DNA from: CAZYWA01 sp964650975 [NCBI: uncultured bacterium]
Lineage (GTDB): Bacteria; JADJOY01
Assembly: GCA_964650975.1 (NCBI GenBank)
Contig: CAZYWA010000434.1
Coordinates: 1 to 6,992 of the forward strand
Length of the DNA: 6,992 nt
Direction: 5' to 3'
How positions within the stretch are numbered: the first letter of the stretch is position 1; every line of letters starts with the position of its first letter. This document shows, piece by piece, positions 1 through 5,344 of the stretch. The notes beneath the pieces are model-generated. The model saw nothing but the letters and a program-made list of their open reading frames with translations. It had not been told where the DNA came from and ran no database searches. The translations under genes and the position numbers were made by a program.

Positions 1-217
1 AGCGCCTCGCATCCGTCGACATGGCACCCGCGCGATGAGCAAGGCATGTGCCTTCCCTGTTTGCTTCCGCCGCGGGGCCGATCGAGCCTGTCCGCTATCG
101 GCCTCGGGTATCGTTGCTGCGCAGGTGGGTAAGGCGGTTCACATGTGTGCCTGGTCGCGGCAGTGGGCCGAGTGGGGGTCCGGCGCGCGACCGGGGCGGT
201 ATTCGAAGGGTTGGGAA

Positions 218-285
218 GGCGCCCCGCGCCGGCCCAGCCGGCCAGGGTTCCGCTTTCGCGAAAAAGCGGGGTTTCGGGCGCGAAA
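218..285. repeat. Cluster of short inverted and direct repeats
   Basis: Four small repeats follow one another: GGCGC-CCC-GCGCC (218-230), a direct and self-complementary GCCGGCC pair (228-234 and 237-243), a 7-bp stem CCGCTTT/AAAGCGG with a 6-nt loop (250-269), and TTTCG-GGCG-CGAAA (272-285). None is followed by a T tract, so an intrinsic terminator is not supported. They could be remnants of a structured RNA end or chance in GC-rich sequence. Confidence 0.3.
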
Positions 286-306
286 GCCGCCAATCCGCGT
301 CCTTGT

Positions 307-421
307 GGCCTGTTTGGAAACCCAAAAATGACCATATTGGTAGCCTCAAAGTGGCCATTTTGGTAATGCTATAATTACCACTTTGGTAGTCCATTATCTA
401 CCATTCCTGAAATCATATTGT
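307..421. repeat. 23-bp tandem operator/iteron-like array
   Basis: Units spaced exactly 23 bp apart start at 307, 330, 353, 376 and 399. The three central units carry an inverted-repeat core close to TACCATTTTGGTA, that is TACCA-N3-TGGTA: ACCA-TAT-TGGTA centred at 336, CCA-TTT-TGGTA centred at 359, and the perfect TACCA-CTT-TGGTA centred at 382. The fourth (399-421) keeps the left arm TACCA and loses the right arm. The first (307-329) lacks the arms but matches the 353 unit at 16 of 23 positions. The array is the only strongly AT-rich island in the window and flanks a -10 element, which suggests a repressor operator array, as at autoregulated toxin-antitoxin promoters. An iteron-type replication or partition site is a less likely alternative. 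The binding protein is unknown. Confidence 0.7.
367..375 (+). promoter_or_regulatory. Extended -10 promoter inside repeat array
   Basis: TGCTATAAT is a perfect extended -10 element (TGn followed by consensus TATAAT). No good -35 hexamer is visible 16-18 bp upstream, which is normal for extended -10 promoters. It sits between the repeat cores centred at 359 and 382, so a protein bound to those cores would block polymerase. Transcription would start near 382 and run through a leader of about 170 nt to the ATG at 552. No gene starts immediately downstream, so the 552 gene is the nearest candidate target. Confidence 0.55.
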
Positions 422-532
422 TACGCCGCGGTGCCCGCCGGGAACGGTCTCCGTTCGGCCTCGCGCGCGAGGGACCGCGCGCGCTCCAAACGGGGCTCGG
501 CCGCTACGCGGCACGACGGTTGCTCTGCGCTC

Positions 533-550
533 GCGATGAGGCGACATCGC
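533..550 (+). promoter_or_regulatory. Hairpin over the start of the 552 gene
   Basis: GCGATG (533-538) pairs perfectly with CATCGC (545-550) around a 6-nt loop, ending one base before the ATG at 552. The only Shine-Dalgarno-like sequence, GAGG at 538-541, lies at the stem-loop junction. If formed in mRNA, this hairpin would hinder ribosome access. The 6-bp stem is short, so chance cannot be excluded. Confidence 0.3.
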
Positions 551-551
551 C

Positions 552-1127
552 ATGAGCGAGCACGAGCACACCGGCAGCGACGCGACCGCGGCAGAAGGCA
601 CCGGCGAATCCAGATCGGCCACCCCGCCCGTGGCTCCGCCGCCGCTCGCGGAGCGGCTCGCCAGGGCACGCGAGCGCCGGCGCTGGAATCCGTTCTACGT
701 GCTGAGCGCCTTCTCGATGCTGGGTCCGCTCGGCGCCATGGCCCTCAACCTGTCGATCCCGCGCTCGGCCTTGCGGCCGATCTCCGTGCTGGGCGACGTG
801 ACGCTCTCGCCCTTCTGGCTCGCGACGGCCGCCGCGGCCGCGATCTACACGATGGCTTTCCTGCGGCTGGCCGCGCACGTCTTCCTGCCACTCGCCGTGG
901 GTGCGGGAGTCATCGCCGCCGCCGGCCAGACTCCTCGCGACGCGGCCGCCACGCTCTCGCACCACGCACACGACGGATGGCAGGCGGCGCACCACCTCGC
1001 CCCGACCACCGCCGGCGAATGGGGCGCGATCGCGATCGTCGGGGCCTTCGTGCTGCTTTACGCGGGGATCCACACCAGCCTCGCCGCGCGACCGGCGAGG
1101 CACGCGGGCGGCGCCCTCCCGGCGTGA
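552..1127 (+). CDS. Small multi-pass membrane protein, unknown function
   Basis: The 191-residue product belongs to no family I can name. Residues 1-31 are polar, then proline-rich, and look disordered. A basic stretch follows (about 35-45, RARERRRW), then hydrophobic segments at roughly 48-66, 87-103, 106-124 and 156-173, consistent with about four membrane passes and a cytoplasmic basic N-terminal side. The segment NPFYVLSAFSMLGPLG recalls a motif I associate with some uncharacterised bacterial membrane proteins; this is from memory and assigns no role. A His-rich patch lies between the last two segments (H138, H139, H141). The start is the first ATG of the frame with a weak GAGG 10 nt upstream; a hairpin covers this region. 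The gene ends 60 bp before the histidine kinase on the same strand, so co-transcription is possible. Codon use matches the neighbours, which supports a real gene. Confidence 0.7.
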   Translation: MSEHEHTGSDATAAEGTGESRSATPPVAPPPLAERLARARERRRWNPFYVLSAFSMLGPLGAMALNLSIPRSALRPISVLGDVTLSPFWLATAAAAAIYTMAFLRLAAHVFLPLAVGAGVIAAAGQTPRDAAATLSHHAHDGWQAAHHLAPTTAGEWGAIAIVGAFVLLYAGIHTSLAARPARHAGGALPA

Positions 1128-1154
1128 TCCGCCGAACGACGCGCGGGGCGGCAG

Positions 1155-1160
1155 TAGAAT
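1155..1160 (+). promoter_or_regulatory. Possible -10 element before the kinase
   Basis: TAGAAT lies 27 bp upstream of the kinase start codon, in the 60-bp gap after the membrane protein gene. No convincing -35 hexamer is seen at the usual distance, and there is no TGn extension. It could allow transcription of the two-component genes independent of the upstream gene, but the evidence is weak. Confidence 0.2.
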
Positions 1161-1187
1161 GACCGCCGTTCCGGAGAATCGGATTCG

Positions 1188-2807
1188 ATGGTCACCCATG
1201 CATCGATCGACCTGCGCGCGCTCGCCGTGCTGGCGGTGCTGGCGATCCACGCGTTGCTGGTCGGGTTCGCGCTGCGCGGACCGAGGCGCCGCGATCCGGG
1301 ACACGAGGTGTTCGCCGCGCAGGCGTTCCTGGTGGCGCTCTGGAGCGCGGGCCGGCTGGTCACGTTCCTCGGTTGGCTCGAGGTCGGGCTCGCGGTGGCC
1401 ACGCTGGCGAGCCTCGCGAGCGTCGCGCTGCTGGCCCGCAGGCTGGGCGCGGTGCGCATCGCCGTGCCGCTCGCGGTGAGCGCGGCGGCGTTGCTCGTCG
1501 TCCAGATCCTCGCGGGCTCGGTTCCGCCCGCGACGCTGGTTCCGTGGCTCGCATGGGCCGGGGCGCTCTATCTCGCCGCTCCCGCGGCGTGGTTGCTGCG
1601 CCGGCGAGCGGCGGAGGCGAGCCCCGCGACGACGGCGCTGGTGGTGCCACCGGACATGCGCGCCGCCACTCCGATCCTGGTGATCGGCTCCGCCTGGCAT
1701 CTGCTGAGCGGTCTCGCGACCATCCCCGGTCCGCGCCTCGACGTGGTGGGCGTGCTGGCCGCGGAGGCCGCGGTGCTCGGCATGATCCGCTCGGGCCAGG
1801 TCGAGCTCGAGCCCGAAGCCGGCTCGGGTCTGGTGCGGCTCGCGCAGTCGGTCGCGACCGCGGCGGTGGTGCTGGTCGGCGTGGCGATCGTGCACCGCTA
1901 CCTCGGCATCGCGATGGATCCCGCGTCGGTCACGTCGCTCACCGCGCTCGCGTTCGGCGCGGTGTGGCTGCTCGCCGGCTCGGGAAAGTGGTTCGAGAGC
2001 GTGATCGAACGGGCGCTCTTTCCCGAACGTGCTCGTTATCGCGGGCTCGCTGAGGAGCTGGCGCGCGAGCGTGAGGGCTTGCGCAGCCGGCTCGCGCAGA
2101 GCGAGCGCCTGGCGCTGGTCGGCGAGATGGCGGCGAGCGTGGCGCACGAGATCAAGAATCCACTCGGGCCGATCAAGGGCTTCGCGCAGATGATCGCCGA
2201 GGATCTGGAGCGTACCGAGACGCCCATCGATCGCGACGTGCTGCGGCGGCGGATCGCGGTGATCGTCGAGGAGGTGGAGCGGATCGACGAGCGGATTCGC
2301 CGGCTGCTGGCGCACGCGCGCGACCCGGCGGAGGATCCGGCGCCGTGCGCGCTCAACGAGCTGATCGAACGTTCGGTCATGCTGGTGGCCGGCGATGGCG
2401 CGCGGCGGCCGCGAGTGCGTGTGACCTCGGACCTGGCCGCCACGGCGGACGAGCCGCCGCTCACGGTGCGGCGTCGCGCGCTCGAGAGCGCCATCGTCAA
2501 TCTGCTGCTCAACGCGCTCGACGCGGTCGGCGACTCGGGCGAGGTCGAGATCAGCACCGCCACCGGCAACGGCGCCGGCGAATCCGTCGAGGTGCGCGTG
2601 CGCGACGACGGACGCGGCATCGCTCCCGAACGGCTGCCGACCCTCTTCGATCCGTTCGTGTCGGGCCGCCCCGACGGCGTGGGCCTGGGCCTCGGGATCG
2701 CGCGTCGAGCAGTGGAGGCGGAGGGCGGGCGGATCTCGATCGCCAGCACCGAGGGTCGCGGCACCCAGGTCACCGTCGCGCTACCCAGACGAGGTCCAAC
2801 GGCATGA
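1188..2807 (+). CDS. Membrane sensor histidine kinase, NtrB/PilS-type core
   Basis: This 539-residue kinase should sense a membrane or envelope signal, autophosphorylate on His320 and pass the phosphate to the regulator encoded next door. Residues 1 to about 265 are almost entirely hydrophobic, with roughly eight membrane helices (first at about 10-30, last at about 243-260), so sensing is probably within the membrane. A short coiled-coil linker (about 272-305) follows, and no PAS domain is evident, unlike classical NtrB or PilS. The HisKA H-box is AHEIKNPLGPIKGF, with His320. The ATPase domain has an N-box (NLLLNALDA, about 438-446), a G1 box DDGRGI (473-478), an F-box LFDPF and a G2 box GVGLGLG (497-503), so all catalytic motifs are intact. 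A GGAG lies 11 nt before the ATG, which is rather far. The stop overlaps the regulator start by ATGA, giving translational coupling. PilS-like is a context-based guess. Confidence 0.93.
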   Translation: MVTHASIDLRALAVLAVLAIHALLVGFALRGPRRRDPGHEVFAAQAFLVALWSAGRLVTFLGWLEVGLAVATLASLASVALLARRLGAVRIAVPLAVSAAALLVVQILAGSVPPATLVPWLAWAGALYLAAPAAWLLRRRAAEASPATTALVVPPDMRAATPILVIGSAWHLLSGLATIPGPRLDVVGVLAAEAAVLGMIRSGQVELEPEAGSGLVRLAQSVATAAVVLVGVAIVHRYLGIAMDPASVTSLTALAFGAVWLLAGSGKWFESVIERALFPERARYRGLAEELAREREGLRSRLAQSERLALVGEMAASVAHEIKNPLGPIKGFAQMIAEDLERTETPIDRDVLRRRIAVIVEEVERIDERIRRLLAHARDPAEDPAPCALNELIERSVMLVAGDGARRPRVRVTSDLAATADEPPLTVRRRALESAIVNLLLNALDAVGDSGEVEISTATGNGAGESVEVRVRDDGRGIAPERLPTLFDPFVSGRPDGVGLGLGIARRAVEAEGGRISIASTEGRGTQVTVALPRRGPTA

Positions 2808-2959
2808 GTCCGATGCGAGCGCTGGTGGTCGACGACGAGCGCAACATGCGGCTGATGCTCGCCGAGCTCCTGACCAGCGAGGGTTACAGCGTCACCGAGG
2901 CGGCCGCGCGGCGCTCGCGGCGCTCGATGCGTTCGCCGACGGAGCCGCTCCGGACTTGA
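2804..2959 (+). pseudogene. 5' part of the response regulator, out of frame
   Basis: This is the true beginning of the NtrC-class regulator. ATG 2804 overlaps the kinase stop, with GAGGT at 2791-2795 as a well-placed ribosome binding site. The first 34 codons encode beta1-alpha1-beta2 of a receiver domain: the acidic pocket (LVVDDERN), then EGYSVTEAA. After about position 2905 the frame reads arginine-rich nonsense and stops at 2957-2959. The rest of the receiver continues in another frame from about 2902 (reading GRAALAALDAFADG) into the downstream coding region. Joining the two frames gives a normal full-length regulator of about 465 residues. If the frameshift is real, this fragment makes a useless 51-residue peptide; if it is an assembly error, it is simply the N-terminus of the following gene. 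Confidence 0.8.
2909..2926 (+). repeat. 9-bp tandem duplication at the frameshift
   Basis: CGGCGCTCG occurs twice in perfect tandem, immediately downstream of the point where the receiver reading frame changes. The duplication length is a multiple of three, so it does not itself shift the frame. It does mark a slippage-prone stretch where polymerase or assembly errors are likely. Confidence 0.5.
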
Positions 2960-4200
2960 TGGTTCTCGACCTCAAGCTGCCCGACCTTCATGGTCTCGAG
3001 ATTCTCGAGCGTGCACGGGTCGCGCGCCCGACGCTGCCCGTGGTGGTGCTCACCGCCCACGGCACCATCGACGCCGCCGTGGGCGCCATGCAGCGCGGCG
3101 CCTTCGACTTCCTGGTGAAGCCGGTCGACGTGTCGCGGATGCGCGAGCTGGTGCGGCGGGTCCGCGGCTCGGGTGAGATCGCCGAGCGTGCGCGCCTCAC
3201 CCGCCCGCGTGTCGACGCCACCAGCGACGCACTGCCGATCGTGGGCGCCACCAGCGGCCTTCGCGACGTGCTCGCGACCATCCACAAGGTCGCGGCCACC
3301 GACGTGTCGGTGCTCATCACCGGCGAAAGCGGCACCGGGAAGGAGCTCATCGCGCGCGCGCTCCATTCCAACAGCCACCGGAAGAGCGCGCCGTTCGTCT
3401 CCATCAACTGCGCCGCGCTGCCGGAGACGCTGCTCGAGAGCGAGCTCTTCGGCTTCGAGAAGGGCTCGTTCACCGGCGCGCACGCTCGCAAGCTCGGCAC
3501 CTTCGAGCTGGCGAGCGGCGGCACGCTGTTCCTCGACGAGGTCGGCGACATGGCGCCCGCGCTGCAAGCGAAGATCCTGCGCGCGCTGCAAGAGCGGAAG
3601 ATCACGCGCATCGGCGGCGACCGCGAGATCGAGGTCGACGTGCGGCTCATCTCCGCCACGCACCAGGATCTGCCCGCGGCGATCCAGGCCGGTCGCTTCC
3701 GCAGCGACCTCTTCTACCGCCTCAACGTGATCGCGATCGCGTTGCCGCCGCTGCGCGAGCGACGCCACGACATTCCCGACCTGGTCTCGCACTTCGGCGC
3801 CAAGAGCGCCGCCCGACATGGGCGCGCCTTCGGCGGCTTCAGCGAAGCGGCGGTCCAGGCGCTCGCTCGCCACGCCTGGCCCGGCAACATCCGCGAGCTC
3901 GAGAACGCAATCGAGAAAGGCTTGTTGCTCGGCGAGGACGCGATGCTCGCGAGCATTCCAACCGCCACCGCGGCCCGGGCCATCGAGAGCACGGCCGGCG
4001 CGGGCGCGGCGGACCGCGGGCCGCAGTCGCTCAAGGACGCCGTGGCGAGCGCCGAGCGACGGGCCGTCGTCGATGCGCTGGCGGCGGCCGCCGGCAACAA
4101 GCGTCAGGCCGCGCGCGCGCTGGGCGTGAGCTACAAGACCCTCTTCAACAAGCTTCGCGAGCTCGGCATCCACACGCGGTTCGAAGTCGAGCTCGAGTAG
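2956..4200 (+). CDS. Sigma-54 response regulator, NtrC family, N-terminus frame-shifted
   Basis: This is a bacterial enhancer-binding protein that opens sigma-54 promoters using ATP. Residues are numbered from TTG 2956, which is only the first usable start in this frame. The receiver remainder holds the phospho-acceptor Asp5 in VLDLKLPD, the switch Thr33 (VVVLTAHG) and Lys55 (FLVKPVD). The AAA+ domain has Walker A GESGTGKE (123-130), the sigma-54 contact loop GSFTGA (170-175, Ser for the usual Ala), Walker B GGTLFLDE (188-195) and a later RSDLFYRLNV segment. A Fis-type helix-turn-helix ends the protein (about 370-405, NKRQAARALGVSYKTLFNKL). AAA+ and DNA-binding parts are complete. The acidic pocket of the receiver is encoded upstream in another frame, so the product from 2956 would lack a foldable receiver. 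The likely target is the sigma-54 promoter 115 bp downstream. PilR-like or NtrC-like cannot be decided from sequence alone. Confidence 0.92.
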   Translation: MMVLDLKLPDLHGLEILERARVARPTLPVVVLTAHGTIDAAVGAMQRGAFDFLVKPVDVSRMRELVRRVRGSGEIAERARLTRPRVDATSDALPIVGATSGLRDVLATIHKVAATDVSVLITGESGTGKELIARALHSNSHRKSAPFVSINCAALPETLLESELFGFEKGSFTGAHARKLGTFELASGGTLFLDEVGDMAPALQAKILRALQERKITRIGGDREIEVDVRLISATHQDLPAAIQAGRFRSDLFYRLNVIAIALPPLRERRHDIPDLVSHFGAKSAARHGRAFGGFSEAAVQALARHAWPGNIRELENAIEKGLLLGEDAMLASIPTATAARAIESTAGAGAADRGPQSLKDAVASAERRAVVDALAAAAGNKRQAARALGVSYKTLFNKLRELGIHTRFEVELE

Positions 4201-4219
4201 CGCGGCGCCGGTCCGCGCA

Positions 4220-4231
4220 CCACAGCTGTGG
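4220..4231. promoter_or_regulatory. Palindromic candidate activator-binding site
   Basis: CCACAGCTGTGG is a perfect 12-bp palindrome with no loop, so it fits a dimeric DNA-binding protein better than an RNA hairpin. It lies 20 bp after the regulator stop codon and 84 bp upstream of the -24 element, or about 115 bp upstream of the predicted start of transcription. That is within the usual range for enhancer sites of Fis-type HTH activators, so the regulator encoded next door is the natural candidate. Direct evidence of binding is absent. Confidence 0.45.
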
Positions 4232-4314
4232 CGAGCGATTCACACGTACGTCCTCTCGCTCCCACCGAGCCCGCCACCCTCCGCGAAATCGCCTGGAGTT
4301 TCGACCGTCGCGCT

Positions 4315-4330
4315 GGGCACGCCGCTTGCG
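4315..4330 (+). promoter_or_regulatory. Sigma-54 (-24/-12) promoter
   Basis: GGCACG-CCGC-TTGC matches the sigma-54 consensus TGGCACG-N4-TTGCW at every core base except the leading T. The invariant GG (4316-4317) and GC (4328-4329) are separated by the required 10 bp. Transcription would start about 12 bp downstream, near 4341. It lies directly after a gene for a sigma-54 activator and before the pilin-like/DUF4349 gene. The GTG at 4334 falls between the promoter and the predicted start of transcription, so it cannot be the start codon of this transcript. Confidence 0.7.
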
Positions 4331-4345
4331 CTGGTGCCCGGCACG

Positions 4346-5344
4346 ATGGGCGGCGCGACCACTCACGGACCGCGGCGAAGCGAGCGGCGATCGAACGACT
4401 GGGCCATCTGCCTCGCGGTGATCGTGGTCGCCGGATTGCTAGCGGTCATCGGGGTACCCCAGTTGCTCGGCGCACGGGAGAAGGCCCGGAACGCGACCGT
4501 CGACAACATCTACGTCGCGCTCAATGGCGAGGTCGCGAACGAGCTCGACGGCGCGGTGAACGGCGGCACCGGCAATCTGGGTCCGGTACCGGTTGCCGCG
4601 AACGCCTCTTCGGCCGAGCGCGGCTCCGTAGCGCCAGCGGTAACGCCCGTGGTCACCACGCCGGCGTCCGTCACCCCGGTCGTCGTCTACTCGGGCGAAA
4701 TGACGTTCGCGGCGCTCGACGTCCGGAGGGCTGCATCCGACGCGATGCGCATCGCCAAGCGCGCAAGTGGCTACGTGCTTCGTCAGGACCTGACGCGCGG
4801 CGCGGAGGCGCTCACCGTCGCGCATCTCTCGTTGCGTGTCCCCGCGGCGCGCTTCGACGACGTGCTCGACGAGATCGCGCGACTGGGAATCGTCTCGAGC
4901 CAGACCGCGCGAGCGGCGGACGAGACCGAAAGCCAGCTGGACATCGACGCGCGCCTCGCGGCCAAGCAAGCGCTGGAAAAGCGTCTCCTCGAGCTGCTCC
5001 CTCGCGCGGGCGCGACGCTCGCCGATGCCCTCGACGTCGAGAAGCAGCTGGCACGGGTGCGCGAGGAGATCGAGACCTTGACGGGACAGCGCGCGAAGCT
5101 CACCTCGAACGCCCGCTTCTCGTCGCTCGAGCTCGAGATCGACGAGCTGAGCGGCGCCGCGCGCGGGTTCCGCGGCCGGCTGGCCGTGCGGTTCCAGGCC
5201 GCCCGCGCCGCGCTTCACGCGGCGGCCGATGCCGCGGGGCGCGTAGCGGCGGATCTGCTGCTTCTCGCCGTGCCGGCCGGTGTTGCGGGCGCGGTCATCG
5301 GGTGGTTCCGCGCCCGCGTGCGCCGCCGTGAGAGAACGCCGTGA
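4346..5344 (+). CDS. Pilin-like N-terminal helix fused to DUF4349
   Basis: The product is a predicted inner-membrane or envelope protein of unknown function. Numbering from the alternative GTG at 4334, a basic N-terminus precedes a membrane helix at 23-45 that continues as VPQLLGAREKARNATVDN and EVANELD (41-72). This matches the alpha1 region of type IV pilins and pseudopilins, including Gly34 and Pro42 at the pilin Gly14 and Pro22 positions. The processing site is gone: Ser20-Asn21 replaces Gly-Phe, and Ile25 replaces Glu5. A Pro/Thr/Val-rich linker (about 84-116) leads to a DUF4349 domain (from about 117: VVVYSGEMTF, then LSLRVPAARFDDVLDEIARLG), with a long coiled coil (about 185-265) and a C-terminal membrane helix (about 303-325) followed by RVRRRER. 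DUF4349 proteins normally have a lipoprotein or membrane N-terminus. I chose ATG 4346 because GTG 4334 lies inside the sigma-54 promoter; neither has a clear ribosome binding site. The stop overlaps the next gene. Confidence 0.85.
   Translation: MGGATTHGPRRSERRSNDWAICLAVIVVAGLLAVIGVPQLLGAREKARNATVDNIYVALNGEVANELDGAVNGGTGNLGPVPVAANASSAERGSVAPAVTPVVTTPASVTPVVVYSGEMTFAALDVRRAASDAMRIAKRASGYVLRQDLTRGAEALTVAHLSLRVPAARFDDVLDEIARLGIVSSQTARAADETESQLDIDARLAAKQALEKRLLELLPRAGATLADALDVEKQLARVREEIETLTGQRAKLTSNARFSSLELEIDELSGAARGFRGRLAVRFQAARAALHAAADAAGRVAADLLLLAVPAGVAGAVIGWFRARVRRRERTP

Larger units (their letters stand above)
1..551. other. Gene-free region with repeat array and structured leader
   Basis: I see no supportable gene in this stretch. 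Short open frames exist in several phases, but they overlap each other, have arginine/proline-rich shadow-like composition, lack ribosome binding sites and resemble no family I know. Composition changes sharply: GC-rich up to about 300, AT-rich from about 307 to 421, then GC-rich again. The AT-rich part is the repeat array and promoter described separately. Positions 430-550 contain several short perfect inverted repeats: CCCG-C-CGGG at 434-442, AACGG-TCT-CCGTT at 443-455, the 14-bp palindrome CCTCGCGCGCGAGG at 459-472, GCCGC-TAC-GCGGC at 500-512, and GCGATG/CATCGC at 533-550. In such GC-rich DNA some of these will occur by chance. No tRNA, rRNA or known riboswitch was recognised. Confidence 0.6.

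Noticed and set aside
3-38. Possible C-terminal tail of an upstream gene ending at TGA 36-38
   Set aside because: Only eleven codons are visible and other frames are open too, so there is not enough to support a coding call.
307-421. CRISPR array
   Set aside because: The period is only 23 bp, with no room for separate spacers. The repeats are degenerate palindromic operators, and no cas gene is present.
383-1162. A 259-codon plus-strand frame starting at TTG 383, just after the extended -10 promoter
   Set aside because: Tempting because it starts where the transcript would begin. However, from about 552 on it is an arginine-rich shadow of the membrane protein gene in another frame, and it has no ribosome binding site.
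504-2315. A 603-codon open frame on the minus strand, opposite the membrane protein and kinase
   Set aside because: Its translation is dominated by Arg, His, Asp and Gln without domains, as expected for the antisense of a GC-rich gene. The plus strand carries intact kinase motifs over the same bases.
2897-2926. Programmed ribosomal frameshift in the response regulator
   Set aside because: No slippery heptamer or homopolymer is present at the junction, and two expected receiver residues (around Asp-Gly) are partly missing, which fits a deletion better than recoding.
2884-4173. A 429-codon minus-strand frame opposite the sigma-54 regulator
   Set aside because: Antisense shadow of an obvious AAA+ gene; no recognisable domain.
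4200-4218. GCGCGG/CCGCGC hairpin at the regulator stop codon as a terminator
   Set aside because: The 6-bp stem has no following T tract and overlaps the stop codon; an intrinsic terminator is not supported.
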